A DNA stretch of 64,000 bases from Acididesulfobacillus acetoxydans (GTDB lineage: Bacteria > Bacillota > Desulfitobacteriia > Desulfitobacteriales > Desulfitobacteriaceae), in the NCBI RefSeq assembly GCF_900016645.1, contig NZ_CDGJ01000033.1. One strand, written 5' to 3'. The notes below the pieces were generated by a model that made no database searches, had not been told where the DNA came from, and was given only the letters and a program-made list of their open reading frames with translations. The position numbers were made by a program, and so were the translations under genes. Below are positions 16,616 to 25,888 of the stretch, piece after piece. Positions within the stretch are counted from its first letter, which is position 1. Every line of letters begins with the position of its first letter.

Positions 16616-19155
16616 GGGATCCGTGGCTGGGCCGGGCGGTGTCTATCCTGGCCGGGGGCGGCCTGGCGCTTTTTCTGCCTCCCGGGGTGCGGATCTGGGG
16701 AGGGGTTCTCTGTCTTCTCGTCGTCGGAGCGCTCTTTCAGTGGCGGCCCGCTGATTTTTTCGGCCGCCTCCTGCGGGCGGAGATCTGGTTATTGGCGGCG
16801 GGCCTCCTTAGCGGATATTTGTACGGAACGGTGGCCTTAAGCCTGCTTCCGTCTCCCGTATTGCTGAAGGATGTCGAGGTGAAGGGGGTTCTCCAGGATT
16901 GGCAGGAGGAAAGTGATCGGGCCGTGGGGGTTTTGCGCCTGGACTCGCCCCGGAGCGCGGCCTCGGCTGGGCAAGGTTTGCGGACAGGCCCGGCCATTGG
17001 GGGCGAGCGTTATCGGCTGACGGTTTATCCCGATAAAAATGGCCGTTACGCCGGCCTTTGGCCGAAGGTACGCCCCGGAGACCGCCTGGCTTTGCGGGCA
17101 AATCTGGAGCGGCCCAAGCCGGCGGGGACGCCCGGCGGATTCGACCCCCGGCTTTACGACGCGGCCCGGGGTCTGAGCGGAACGCTCACCGCCCGGGGTG
17201 AACCCCGGCTGCTCGCTCTCGGACACCCGTCTCTGCCCTGGCGCATCAGGGAAAAGGTGAGGACGGATTTGAGATCGTTTCCGGGCGGGGAGAGCGGGAT
17301 TCTTCAAGGAATTCTGTTCGGTGATTCGAGCGGGATTCCCCCCGAGGTTCAGGAGACTTATAAGGTCACCGGTGTTCTCCATGTCTTCGCCGCTTCCGGT
17401 TCAAATGTCGCTTTTGTCCTGGCCCTCGCGGGAGCCCTTCTCTTCTTTCTGCCCGGACGAGGCCGCATCATAGCCATGGCTTTGGCTCTCATCCTTTATG
17501 CGGCTCTTTGCGGAGGCAGCGCGCCGATCGGCAGGGCGGCGATCCTGGGAGAAGCGGTTTTGCTGGGGCGTTGGGGTCGGGGAAAAGTGCCGGCTTTGCG
17601 CTGGCTCTCTTTTGCCGCGTTGGCCCTTTTCGTCTGGAATCCATTGGTTATGCGGGACATAGGGTTTCAGCTTTCAGTCCTGGCCGCTTGGGGGATTATC
17701 GTGCTCAGTCCCCGGATAACCCGGATGAAGATCCTCAGCCGCTGCCCTTCGGCTGTCCGGCAGGCCCTGGTTGCGACAGCGGCCGCTCAGGCGGCTACTC
17801 TTCCTCTTCTTATGGCCGCTTTTCACCGCCTTTCTCTGGTCGGCCTCGCGGCCAATGTTCTCATCCTCTTTCTTTTGGGCGGGGTTCTGGAACTCGGCCT
17901 TTTGGGCGTGTGTCTGAGTTTTTCCCCGCAACTTGCGGCGGTGTTCTTTCAAGCGGGGCTCTGGCTTTTGGGCTGGGCCAATGCTGCCTTGAAGGCGCTC
18001 GCGCGTTTGCCAGGGGCCGATCTCTGGGTTCTGCAACCCGGCTGGGCTTTCTGGCTGGTTTGGTACGGCGGAATCGCGGTTTGGCTTTCGGGCCCGGAAC
18101 GGGTCACTTTTGTCCTGCGCGTGCGCCTGCGCAGTCTGCGCCGGCGGGTGGAAGGTGTGACGCGCCTTCTTCACGCCGCATCGTTTCTTCGCTTTTGGCG
18201 CTTCCCTCGTCTTGGGCGCTTTCCCCGCCCTGATTGTTCTCCCGAGCCTGCCCACTGCGAAGTGCGTCCTTCGTCCCTGTTCAGGCTGCGGGTTTGGCGG
18301 CCTTCGGCGCGGCAGCTGTTCCTTTTGCTCTTAGTCCTGTCTCTCCTCGTGCATCTGCCCCAACGCGCCTTGGAGGTGGACTTTCTGGACGTGGGGCAGG
18401 GAGATTCCCTCCTGATTCGCAGCCCGCAGGGCCGGGTTTATCTCATTGATGCCGGGCCGAAGTCAGACCGTTTCGATGCGGGAGAGCGGATTGTTCTTCC
18501 CTATTTGCTGCACAGCGGAGTTCGCGAGCTTGAGGCCCTGTTTATTACCCATGAGCACCAAGATCATATCGGAGGAGTTCCGGCCGTCATCAAGAACATC
18601 CCGGTTCATTGGCTGGGGCTTCCGGACGTGAGAGAACGCTTAAGCCTGCCAGAGTGGACTGGGGCCATTCCGGCGAAGTTTTGGCAGGAGCGGGGAAAGG
18701 TAAGGACTTTGCGGGCCGGTGATCGGATCGATATGGGAGCGGGGGCTTGGTTTGACGTTCTGGCGCCGCTCGAAGTCTTGAACGGAACCCATTCCGACCC
18801 GAACAACAATTCCCTGGTGCTACAACTGCATTACCTGGGGGAAACCGTGCTGCTGACGGGTGATATGGAGGAGGAAGAACTGAGGGGAGTGGCCGCCAGC
18901 GGATCTTGGCAGGCGGATTTTTACAAGGTTCCCCACCACGGCAGCCGTTACTCCCTGGATGAGGGGCTGCTGGATCAGCTTCACCCCCGGGCGGTCTTTA
19001 TTTCGGTGGGCAGAAACACCTTCGGCCATCCCGATCCGAAAATGCTGGCCTATTGGGCCCGGCGGCGGATTCCCCTTTACCGGACGGATGTGGAGGGAAC
19101 TATTCGCTTGCTGATTTCTCGGGACGGGACGCGGGTGGAGGTGGGACGGAAATAA
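16612..19155 (+). CDS. comEC: DNA uptake channel ComEC/Rec2
   Basis: 847-aa polytopic protein forming the DNA channel in natural transformation. An N-terminal soluble DUF4131/OB region with early helices is followed by the Competence domain (GILFGDSSGIPPEVQETYKVTGVLHVFAASGSN is its hallmark, near residues 230-262). A C-terminal metallo-beta-lactamase domain carries DVGQGDSLLIR near 591 and THEHQDHIGG near 645, the metal-binding HxHxDH, so it may act as the nuclease of the incoming strand. All domains look intact. The presence of both comEA and comEC suggests competence, but other com genes are not in view. Confidence 0.94.
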   Translation: MRDPWLGRAVSILAGGGLALFLPPGVRIWGGVLCLLVVGALFQWRPADFFGRLLRAEIWLLAAGLLSGYLYGTVALSLLPSPVLLKDVEVKGVLQDWQEESDRAVGVLRLDSPRSAASAGQGLRTGPAIGGERYRLTVYPDKNGRYAGLWPKVRPGDRLALRANLERPKPAGTPGGFDPRLYDAARGLSGTLTARGEPRLLALGHPSLPWRIREKVRTDLRSFPGGESGILQGILFGDSSGIPPEVQETYKVTGVLHVFAASGSNVAFVLALAGALLFFLPGRGRIIAMALALILYAALCGGSAPIGRAAILGEAVLLGRWGRGKVPALRWLSFAALALFVWNPLVMRDIGFQLSVLAAWGIIVLSPRITRMKILSRCPSAVRQALVATAAAQAATLPLLMAAFHRLSLVGLAANVLILFLLGGVLELGLLGVCLSFSPQLAAVFFQAGLWLLGWANAALKALARLPGADLWVLQPGWAFWLVWYGGIAVWLSGPERVTFVLRVRLRSLRRRVEGVTRLLHAASFLRFWRFPRLGRFPRPDCSPEPAHCEVRPSSLFRLRVWRPSARQLFLLLLVLSLLVHLPQRALEVDFLDVGQGDSLLIRSPQGRVYLIDAGPKSDRFDAGERIVLPYLLHSGVRELEALFITHEHQDHIGGVPAVIKNIPVHWLGLPDVRERLSLPEWTGAIPAKFWQERGKVRTLRAGDRIDMGAGAWFDVLAPLEVLNGTHSDPNNNSLVLQLHYLGETVLLTGDMEEEELRGVAASGSWQADFYKVPHHGSRYSLDEGLLDQLHPRAVFISVGRNTFGHPDPKMLAYWARRRIPLYRTDVEGTIRLLISRDGTRVEVGRK

Positions 19156-19484
19156 GGAAAAATTCTATTGCGATGTATATTTGTGCAAGGTATGGTAAGA
19201 ATAGGAGGGAACATCTCTTTTCTCCTCCTCTTTCTTTTACCCCTTCAATTAATTTTGAAGGGGTACTTTTTTTGAAAAGCAACAGCAGAGCAAGAAGGGC
19301 AAGAGGAGGACAAGGCTCAAGAAGAGCACGAGGCTCTGAAGAGCAAGAGGATCAAAGAAGAGCAAAAGGGTCTGGCTTTTTTGTCTTGGCTCCCTTAAAA
19401 TAAAGTAAACTCAAAAGCGAACTCGAAGTGAACTTGCGAAGTCTCCGGTGACGTTAGTCTCCGGTGACGTTAGTCTCCGGTGGA

Positions 19485-19698
19485 GACTAACGCCGAAGCC
19501 GCACGCTATCACAGGATGACCCGACGGCTGAGGATGACTAACGCCGAAGCCGCACGCTATCACAGGATGATCCGACGGCTGAGGATGACTAACGCCGAAG
19601 CCGCACGCTATCACAGGATGACCCGACGGCTGAGGATGACTAACGCCGAAGCCGCACGCTATCACAGGATGACCCGACGGCTGAGGATGACTAACGCC
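19485..19698. repeat. 51-bp tandem repeat array, four full copies
   Basis: Units begin at 19485, 19536, 19587 and 19638, are nearly identical (one T/C difference in copy 2) and end with a fifth 10-base start (GACTAACGCC, 19689-19698). The period of 51 is a multiple of three, so both strands are open (for example TNAEAARYHRMTRRLRM per unit), but no start with a ribosome site is seen and I treat it as non-coding. It is preceded by a hairpin, CGTTAGTCTCC-GGT-GGAGACTAACG (19468-19492), whose right arm is the first bases of the repeat unit. Confidence 0.9.
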
Positions 19699-19701
19699 GC
19701 A

Positions 19702-19847
19702 GGCACAGAGCGTGAAATTATGCTTTTGTGCCTTTAGCCGTCATTGTCCGGTGGACAATGACGGCTAAAGGCTGAGTCTACCCCCACCGAAGCGGGGTAC
19801 GTGGGACACACTCCTACTTGTAGAAGTGGGAGTCTTACGCTTTGGAT
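19702..19847 (+). mobile_element. Structured repeat element, copy A
   Basis: In order: hairpin GGCACAGAGC...TTTTGTGCC (19702-19732); an 18-bp perfect hairpin with GGT loop (19732-19770, CCGGTGG at the tip); a core CCCCCACCGAAGCGGGG (from 19781); hairpin CTCCTACTT-GTAG-AAGTGGGAG; and the right end CTTACGCTTTGGAT. The core, last hairpin and end recur at 48838-48905 and 55704-55772. It resembles the palindromic right ends of IS200/IS605 elements, but no transposase is nearby. The remaining part of the 19156-19963 gap (19156-19420) is purine-rich low-complexity DNA. Confidence 0.7.
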
Positions 19848-19963
19848 AAATGTAATGAGTGAGCGTATTGCTTGGCTTTGGCCGCAGCTGAAGCGAAGAA
19901 GCTGCCTCTGCCGGATAAACCCTCGCCGGTGAGGAAGCGAGGCACAAACAGCGACGGGGGGGA

Positions 19964-20971
19964 ATGGTTTTGCGCGAAATTGAACAGGTCATCCGGGCTG
20001 CCGCAAATGGGAAGATCCCGGGAATTTGGCTGTGGTACGGAGAGGAACGGTTCCTGACGCAGGAAGCTCTCCGGGTGCTCAAGGAGAGCTATTTGAAAGA
20101 AGATCCTTCGGGGAGCTCGATTGAGACCCTGTCGGCCGAGGAAGTTTCGCCTGCCGCTGTGGTCGCGCTGGCTAATTCGTCTTCTTTTTTTTCCCGGCGG
20201 CTAATCGTCGTTCAGGACCTTCCTTATTTCCGGGAAGGAGCGAGCGAAGACGTCGAGTGTTTCAACGGCTATTTTGCCGACCCGAATCCGGGAACCTGTC
20301 TGCTGTTTGTGGCGGAAACTGTTCACAAAGGGCGAAAGTTTTATAAGGCCGCGGAGAAATACGGAGCGATTCTGGAATTCAGCTCCCCCCGGCGCACCTG
20401 GGAGTGGCAGGCGTGGCTCAAGGCCGAGACGGAAGTGAGAAACAAAGAGATGTCCCCCGAGGCCGCCGCCCTGTTTTTGGCTTGGGCGGGGCACCACAGC
20501 GGGGTGCTGAGCAGGGAACTGGACAAATTGGAAGTTTTTACAGGGGAGAGAAGGGATATTCTGCCCGCAGATGTCGAGCAGGTGGTCATCCGAACCGCGG
20601 AAGCCACCGTTTTCGAACTGCTGGATGCGGTGGCCAGGCGTTCGGCCGGCGAAGCCACGGTCAAGCTGCACGAAGTTGTGCGTTTGGAGCATCCGCTCAA
20701 AGTCATGACACTTCTGGTGCGTCAGGTACGCCTCCTCCTGGGCGCGCTGGCTTGGCGCCGGCGGGGAGAAGACGGCGCTTCCTTAGCCTCTGCCCTCAAT
20801 ATCCGGCCTTATGAGGCGAAGAAGATCTGGGCTCAGTCTCAGAGCATGACCGAATCTCAGCTGGCCCGGGCCCTGCAAGAATGCCTGCGTACGGAGATAG
20901 CCTTGAAGAACGGGGGAGGCGACCCGGTGTTCCTTTTGGAAATGCTGATTATCCGTTTCTGTGCGGGCTGA
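19964..20971 (+). CDS. holA: DNA polymerase III subunit delta
   Basis: Clamp-loader subunit that opens the beta sliding clamp. 335 aa; the ATG at 19964 follows GGGGGGGA. The HolA-type beginning is visible (WLWYGEERFLTQEALRVLKE, residues 24-43), then SSFFSRRLIVVQDLPYF and the AAA-like lid KVMTLLVRQVRLLL, and the C-terminal collar part ALKNGGGDPVFLLEMLIIRFC. comEC followed by holA and then rpsT on the opposite strand is the common Firmicutes arrangement. The start lies 117 bases after repeat element copy A. Confidence 0.93.
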   Translation: MVLREIEQVIRAAANGKIPGIWLWYGEERFLTQEALRVLKESYLKEDPSGSSIETLSAEEVSPAAVVALANSSSFFSRRLIVVQDLPYFREGASEDVECFNGYFADPNPGTCLLFVAETVHKGRKFYKAAEKYGAILEFSSPRRTWEWQAWLKAETEVRNKEMSPEAAALFLAWAGHHSGVLSRELDKLEVFTGERRDILPADVEQVVIRTAEATVFELLDAVARRSAGEATVKLHEVVRLEHPLKVMTLLVRQVRLLLGALAWRRRGEDGASLASALNIRPYEAKKIWAQSQSMTESQLARALQECLRTEIALKNGGGDPVFLLEMLIIRFCAG

Positions 20972-21015
20972 GAGGGTCCGCTGCCCTGGAAATTTTGTGC
21001 CTTAAAATAACATGA

Positions 21016-21047
21016 AATGGCTTAGCTTCAAACGAAGCTAAGCCATT
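21016..21047. terminator. Convergent terminator hairpin between holA and rpsT
   Basis: Perfect 14-bp stem (AATGGCTTAGCTTC with its complement) and an AAAC loop, midway between the converging holA and rpsT genes. There is an AT-rich but not strongly T-rich stretch on both sides, so it is probably bidirectional. A weaker stem (GGTTAC/GTAACC) lies at about 21118-21155. Confidence 0.6.
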
Positions 21048-21183
21048 CTCAATAATTATAACTCTTTTGGCCCCGCGGCATTTACTCTATGTCCATCTGC
21101 GAAGGCTGTTTTTACTGGTTACGTTTGCCATGAATAACGGAAGTAACCTGTACCCTGTTTGCGCCATTTCCGTACCGGTTTGG

Positions 21184-21219
21184 GGCATGGTTGAATAAGT
21201 TTCCCTATTAAACCATGCC
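21184..21219 (-). terminator. Hairpin just downstream of rpsT
   Basis: GGCATGGTT pairs with AACCATGCC, extended by AATA/TATT inside, 50 bases after the rpsT stop on the minus strand. It has no long T-tract, so it may be a terminator or an mRNA 3'-end stabiliser. Confidence 0.4.
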
Positions 21220-21268
21220 TTTCACGCCGTTTTCTTGCGGGTATTCCGGGTTGTGTTCTGCTTCGGGA

Positions 21269-21541
21269 TTAGCTCGCTTTGGCAAAATGTTTGCCATATT
21301 TCTTCATCAGCCGGGATTTCTTGCGGGCAGCCATGTTTTTATGAATCAATCCCTTGGAAGAGGCTTTATCCAAAGCACGAGCGGCTTTCTTCAAAGCGGC
21401 GGCGGCCGTTTCGGCATCCGTTGGCAAAGCTTCTTCGAAACGGCGAATGGCCGTCCTCAAAGCCGATTTGGCCGCTGCGTTTTTCAGCGTACGCATTTTG
21501 GTGATTTCGACTCTCTTGATGGCGGATTTAATATTTGGCAC
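21269..21541 (-). CDS. rpsT: 30S ribosomal protein S20
   Basis: Small-subunit protein that binds the 5' domain of 16S rRNA. 90 aa, basic and helical: PNIKSAIKRVEITKMRTLKNAAAKS at the N-terminus and GLIHKNMAARKKSRLMKKY near the C-terminus are family-typical. The start codon is GTG (complement of 21539-21541) with GAGGGGGGTGA upstream on the minus strand. It faces holA, as in many Firmicutes. Confidence 0.97.
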   Translation of the reverse strand: MPNIKSAIKRVEITKMRTLKNAAAKSALRTAIRRFEEALPTDAETAAAALKKAARALDKASSKGLIHKNMAARKKSRLMKKYGKHFAKAS

Positions 21542-21756
21542 TCTTGGTCACCCCCCTCGGACGAAATATCCTGTCGCTCCACCGGGATGAAAAGAACCTT
21601 CCGGTCATACGCAAATTACATAATATCATCCGGCACGCGATTTAGCAAGAAAAATGATAGCAGAGTGCTGATAAATAATTTTCTTCTGATCGGTTCAAAC
21701 TAGGTTTGACCGTAGGTTTTTTTCGAAGCCATAAAACAAGGGAAGGGGTTTTGACC

Positions 21757-22089
21757 ATGTTGGGTGTGATAGTTCGATTTGTGGTGTCAGCCGTGGTGCT
21801 GCTTCTGGTAAGCTACATCGTTCCCGGTCTGCGGGTGGCGGGCTTTGTCGGTGCGATTATCGCTGCCGTGGTAATTGCCGCTTTGGGCTGGGTGGTAGAG
21901 CTGGCTTTCGGACGGACGAAGATCTCGCGGGCGTGGCGGGGGGCCATTGGCTTCATCACGGCCGCTGTGGTTATTTACGTCAGCCAGTTTATCGTTCCCG
22001 GTTCGATTCGGGTGACCGTCGTCGGGGCGTTGCTGGCCTCGCTCGTGATCGGCATCGTAGATACGTTTGTTCCCACGGAACTCCGCTAA
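21757..22089 (+). CDS. Phage-holin-4-superfamily (YvlD-like) membrane protein
   Basis: 110 aa from the ATG at 21757 with AAGGGAAGGGG upstream. About four hydrophobic segments; begins LGVIVRFVVSAVVLLLVSYIVPGLRVAGF and contains GWVVELAFG and a repeated IVPGxxR pattern, all typical of the YvlD / phage holin family 4 proteins of Firmicutes. In chromosomal contexts such proteins are not phage lysis proteins but membrane proteins of poorly known role, often linked to envelope stress. No phage genes are nearby. Confidence 0.8.
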   Translation: MLGVIVRFVVSAVVLLLVSYIVPGLRVAGFVGAIIAAVVIAALGWVVELAFGRTKISRAWRGAIGFITAAVVIYVSQFIVPGSIRVTVVGALLASLVIGIVDTFVPTELR

Positions 22090-22183
22090 GACCGGCGCGG
22101 TGAAAGGGTGTTCCCGGGGGATCCCGGTGCGGTAAGAGCGTGTCCCCGGGGGATCCCGGCGGGCACGGTTCCCGGTTCTCAAG

Positions 22184-22224
22184 AAGACTTGTTCCTCATA
22201 GTGTAAGGGGAACAAGTCTTTTTT
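22184..22224 (+). terminator. Rho-independent terminator after the YvlD-like gene
   Basis: AAGACTTGTTCC pairs with GGAACAAGTCTT and continues into TTTT. Just upstream (22100-22165) the motif CCCGGGGGATCCCGG is duplicated. Confidence 0.9.
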
Positions 22225-22278
22225 CTCAGTCAGATCCCCTAACCGCGACACGGCTTTCTTTTCCCCCAAGTCGAAAAA

Positions 22279-22287
22279 TGTTATAAT
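22279..22287 (+). promoter_or_regulatory. Extended -10 promoter of murJ
   Basis: TGT-TATAAT is a perfect extended -10, 38 bases before the murJ ATG. No -35 match. Confidence 0.55.
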
Positions 22288-22324
22288 ACGGGATGGATGA
22301 CACGAGGGTGAAAGGAATTAAAAC

Positions 22325-23899
22325 ATGTCCGACACGAGTACACGCAATCTGGCCAGGGCGACCGCCTATATTATGGCGGCTTATCTGGCATCCCGTGTTC
22401 TTGGTTTTCTGCGCGAATCCCTGGTGGCCGATTTTTTCGGCAGAAAGGGTCTGACCGATGCTTATAACACGGCTTACATTCTTCCGGACCTCATCTACTG
22501 GCTCATGGTCGGCGGAGTTTTGAGCGCGGCCTTTATTCCGGTGCTCTCCGAATACATCGCTAAAGGGAAGCAAGAAGAAGGCTGGCGGGTTGTGAGCTCG
22601 GTGATCAACATCATCTTTCTGGCCCTGAGCTGCCTAATCATCTTGGGGCTCATTTTTACGCCCCAGTTCGTCCGGATGGAGGTTCCCGGTTTTCCTCCCG
22701 CAACCACGGTTTTGACGGTCCACGTTACCCGCATCCTTCTCATTCAGCCCTTGTTTATGGCCTTAAGCGGTTTGACCATGGGAATACTCAATGCGCATAA
22801 AGTCTTTTGGCCTTCTGCTTTGGGCACGGTCCTCTATAATGCCTGTATCATCGTTTTCGGCACCCTGTTTGTCAAAATGGGAGCGGGGATTTCCGGTTTC
22901 GCTTTCGGCGTAGTCATCGGGGCGGCGGCAAATTTTGCGGTGCAGGTTCCCGCCCTGCGCCGGCTGAATATGCGCTATTACCCCATCATTGACTGGCATC
23001 ATCCGGGGGTGCGCCGGATTGCGGTTTTGGCGGTTCCGATCGTGCTCAGCTATTCTTTGAACCAGTTTCAAGTGCTTATCAATTCCCACCTGGGTTCCTC
23101 TTTGCCGGCGGGAAGCTTGACGGCTTTATGGCAGAGTTACCGGCTCTTTCAGCTCCCGGTGGGGATATTTGCCATGTCGGTGGCGGTGGCGGTGTTTCCG
23201 ACCCTGACGGAGCAGGCGGCGATTGAACAATGGGACCAATTTCGCCGGACTTCCTCCGCGGCTGTCAGAACGGTGATTTTTATTACGATGCCGATCTCGA
23301 TCGGTATGATGGTCTTGCGCTTTCCCCTAATCCGGGTTCTTTTTCAGCATGGGGCTTTTAAGGCCGCGGACACGGCGGCGACGGCTTTCCCGCTCTTGTT
23401 TTTCGGCTTCGGGATCGTAGCCCAATCTGTGATTCAAATCTTGCCTCGCATGTTCTACGCCCTGAAAGATACCTGGACTCCGGTGGTTCTGGGGGTTGTT
23501 TCCATGGCCGTGGATATTGTCATGATGATCGTGCTGGTGGGGCCGTTGCAACAAGGGGGCTTGGCTTTTGCCACCGCAATCTCGGCCATTGTGAACATGC
23601 TTTTGCTTCTGTACTGGCTGCGCCGCAAAGTGGGGACCATTGACGGGCGGCGTCTGGCAAGCACCGGCGGCAAGTCCCTGCTCGCCTCCCTGGTCATGGG
23701 GGGGATTGTCTGGGGCTGGAGCGCCTGGCTTTCCGGCCACCTCGGCTTTGGCACGATCGCCTCGATCCTGGTGCTTGTGAGCGGCAGCGCCCTTGGAGCG
23801 GTGGTTTTCGGGGTCCTGGCCAAGCTCATGCGCATGGAAGAGTTGACGCAGGTGATGGGGTTGGCGGAAAGACGACTGAAATTACGCGCGGCGCATTGA
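22325..23899 (+). CDS. murJ: Lipid II flippase MurJ (MviN family)
   Basis: Polytopic MOP-superfamily protein, 524 aa, about 14 helices, that flips the peptidoglycan precursor lipid II across the membrane. Family marks: LGFLRESLVADFFG with the conserved basic residue, TDAYNTAYILPDL, the GVLSAAFIPVLSEY stretch, and ALKDTWTPVVLG in the second half. AAAGGAAT precedes the ATG. The 3' neighbour lepA is unrelated in function and follows after 55 bases. Confidence 0.92.
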   Translation: MSDTSTRNLARATAYIMAAYLASRVLGFLRESLVADFFGRKGLTDAYNTAYILPDLIYWLMVGGVLSAAFIPVLSEYIAKGKQEEGWRVVSSVINIIFLALSCLIILGLIFTPQFVRMEVPGFPPATTVLTVHVTRILLIQPLFMALSGLTMGILNAHKVFWPSALGTVLYNACIIVFGTLFVKMGAGISGFAFGVVIGAAANFAVQVPALRRLNMRYYPIIDWHHPGVRRIAVLAVPIVLSYSLNQFQVLINSHLGSSLPAGSLTALWQSYRLFQLPVGIFAMSVAVAVFPTLTEQAAIEQWDQFRRTSSAAVRTVIFITMPISIGMMVLRFPLIRVLFQHGAFKAADTAATAFPLLFFGFGIVAQSVIQILPRMFYALKDTWTPVVLGVVSMAVDIVMMIVLVGPLQQGGLAFATAISAIVNMLLLLYWLRRKVGTIDGRRLASTGGKSLLASLVMGGIVWGWSAWLSGHLGFGTIASILVLVSGSALGAVVFGVLAKLMRMEELTQVMGLAERRLKLRAAH

Positions 23900-23954
23900 A
23901 ACGGGCCCGGACGGCAGACGGGTCATACTTGGGCAATTTGCCGGATTTGGAGAA

Positions 23955-25775
23955 ATGAGGGAGACGACTGTGGCACAGGCCTCGCACTATATCCGTAACT
24001 TTTCCATCATCGCGCACATAGACCATGGCAAGTCAACCTTGGCCGACCGCCTCATCGAATATACGGGTGCTTTGACGGCGCGGGAAATGTCCGAGCAAGT
24101 GCTGGACACGATGGACCTGGAGAGAGAACGGGGAATCACCATCAAGCTGCAAACCGTGCGTTTGCATTATAAAGCCAAAGACGGTCACCTCTACGAGCTT
24201 AACCTGATTGACACTCCGGGACATGTGGATTTCAACTACGAGGTTTCGCGGAGTCTCGCGGCTTGCGAAGGGGCCCTCTTGGTCGTGGACGCGGCTCAGG
24301 GAATCGAAGCCCAGACCATGGCTAACGTTTATTTGGCCTTGGAGAACAACCTGGAGATCGTGCCGGTGATTAACAAGATCGACCTGCCGAGCGCCGAACC
24401 CGAGCGGGTCAAGCAGGAAATCGAAGATGTCATCGGGCTCGATGCCGCGGGGGCGATTTTGGCTTCGGCCAAAACCGGTGCCGGGGTGGAGGAGATTCTG
24501 GAGGCCATCGTGGCCCGAATCCCGCCGCCGCAGGGGGATGACAGCACTTCGCTTAAAGCCCTTATTTTCGATTCCCATTTTGATGCCTATAAAGGGGCTA
24601 TCTCCTACATTAGGGTGATGGAGGGGCGGGTGGCCAAAGGGACGCTAATCAAAATGATGGCGACGGGCAAGGTATTTGAGGTCACCGAAGTGGGCGTTTT
24701 CGCCCCCGCGATGCGCCTGGTCGATGAACTGAAGGCCGGCCAGGTCGGATTTTTGGCCGCGAGTGTTAAGAATGTGCGGGATACGCAGGTGGGGGATACC
24801 ATCACCGAGGCGGAAAATCCGGCTCTCTTTGCGCTTCCCGGTTACCGGCGGGCCACTCCTATGGTGTATTGCGGACTATATCCGGTGGAGGCTGCCGATT
24901 ACGGCCAATTGAAAGACGCCTTGGCCAAACTTCATCTGAATGATGCCAGTCTCGTCTTTGAACCGGAAACTTCAGTCGCTTTGGGTTTCGGTTTCCGCTG
25001 CGGTTTTCTCGGCCTGCTGCACATGGAAATCATCCAAGAACGCTTGGAGCGCGAGTATGATCTCGACTTAATTACGACCGCCCCGAGTGTGGTCTACCGG
25101 GTCAAACCCCTGCACGGGCAGGTTTTTGATGTCGACAACCCGACCAACCTGCCCCCGTCGGCCGAGATCGAGACGATTTCCGAGCCGGTGGTTAAAGCGA
25201 CGATCATGGTTCCGGCGGAATATGTCGGGGCCATCATGGAACTCAACCAGGAAAAGCGCGGAACCTATCTCAATATGGAATATATTTCGGTCAGCCGGGT
25301 GAACCTCACGTATGAACTGCCGTTGAGCGAGATCGTCTTCGATTATTTTGACCAACTCAAATCCCGGACCAAAGGTTATGCCTCTTTGGATTATGTCTTG
25401 GCGGATTACCGGGAGGCCGATCTGGTTAAGCTGGACGTCTATCTCAATGAGGAACTCGTGGATGCTCTTTCTTTTATCGTGCACAGGGACAAAGCCTATG
25501 TGCGCGGGCGTAAGCTGGTCGAAAAACTGCGCGGAATTATTCCCAGGCAGCTGTTTGAAGTGCCAATCCAAGCGGTCGTCGGTTCCCGGGTCATCGCCCG
25601 GGAAACGGTGAAAGCCATGCGCAAGGATGTTTTGGCCAAATGCTACGGCGGTGACATCAGCCGCAAACGAAAACTCTTGGAGAAACAAAAAGAAGGGAAA
25701 AGACGCATGAAGCAGGTGGGAAACGTGGAGATTCCGCAGGATGCTTTCATGGCGGTGTTGGAGATCGACGACTAG
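23955..25775 (+). CDS. lepA: Elongation factor 4 (LepA)
   Basis: Translation GTPase of 606 aa that acts on stalled or mistranslocated ribosomes. G1 AHIDHGKST near residue 19, G2 region RGITIKLQTV, G3 DTPGHVDF near 83, G4 NKID near 137 and G5 ASAKTG. The LepA-specific C-terminal part is complete, with RKRKLLEKQKEGKRRMKQ and the final PQDAFMAVLEID. The ATG at 23955 has only a short GGAG; a GTG at 23970 with GAGGGAG upstream is a good alternative that shortens the protein by five residues. lepA followed by hemW and hrcA is the standard order. Confidence 0.95.
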   Translation: MRETTVAQASHYIRNFSIIAHIDHGKSTLADRLIEYTGALTAREMSEQVLDTMDLERERGITIKLQTVRLHYKAKDGHLYELNLIDTPGHVDFNYEVSRSLAACEGALLVVDAAQGIEAQTMANVYLALENNLEIVPVINKIDLPSAEPERVKQEIEDVIGLDAAGAILASAKTGAGVEEILEAIVARIPPPQGDDSTSLKALIFDSHFDAYKGAISYIRVMEGRVAKGTLIKMMATGKVFEVTEVGVFAPAMRLVDELKAGQVGFLAASVKNVRDTQVGDTITEAENPALFALPGYRRATPMVYCGLYPVEAADYGQLKDALAKLHLNDASLVFEPETSVALGFGFRCGFLGLLHMEIIQERLEREYDLDLITTAPSVVYRVKPLHGQVFDVDNPTNLPPSAEIETISEPVVKATIMVPAEYVGAIMELNQEKRGTYLNMEYISVSRVNLTYELPLSEIVFDYFDQLKSRTKGYASLDYVLADYREADLVKLDVYLNEELVDALSFIVHRDKAYVRGRKLVEKLRGIIPRQLFEVPIQAVVGSRVIARETVKAMRKDVLAKCYGGDISRKRKLLEKQKEGKRRMKQVGNVEIPQDAFMAVLEIDD

Positions 25776-25812
25776 GGCTGACCCTGGCTGACTCTAACGG
25801 AAGAGGGGGAAG

Positions 25813-25837
25813 CACTCCCGTTTGCAGAAGCGGGAAT
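25813..25837 (+). repeat. Isolated IS605-like terminal hairpin (partial element)
   Basis: CTCCCGTTT-GCAG-AAGCGGGAAT in the lepA-hemW gap. It matches the architecture of the last hairpin of the structured repeat elements (CCCACTT-GTAG-AAGTGGG) with compensatory change, but the rest of the element is absent. It may simply act as a weak terminator. Confidence 0.4.
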
Positions 25838-25888
25838 CTCATCCTTGCATGCTGCGGGGCTGATTCCAATGGGGCGGGGTTAAAGAAG

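Noticed and set aside
19480..19737. Open frame coding for a fourfold 17-residue repeat protein
   Set aside because: It is open only because the DNA unit is 51 bp; the opposite strand is equally open, and no ribosome site or family match is seen.
21757..22089. Prophage remnant because of the holin-like protein
   Set aside because: Flanking genes are all chromosomal core; this family is common as a single chromosomal gene.
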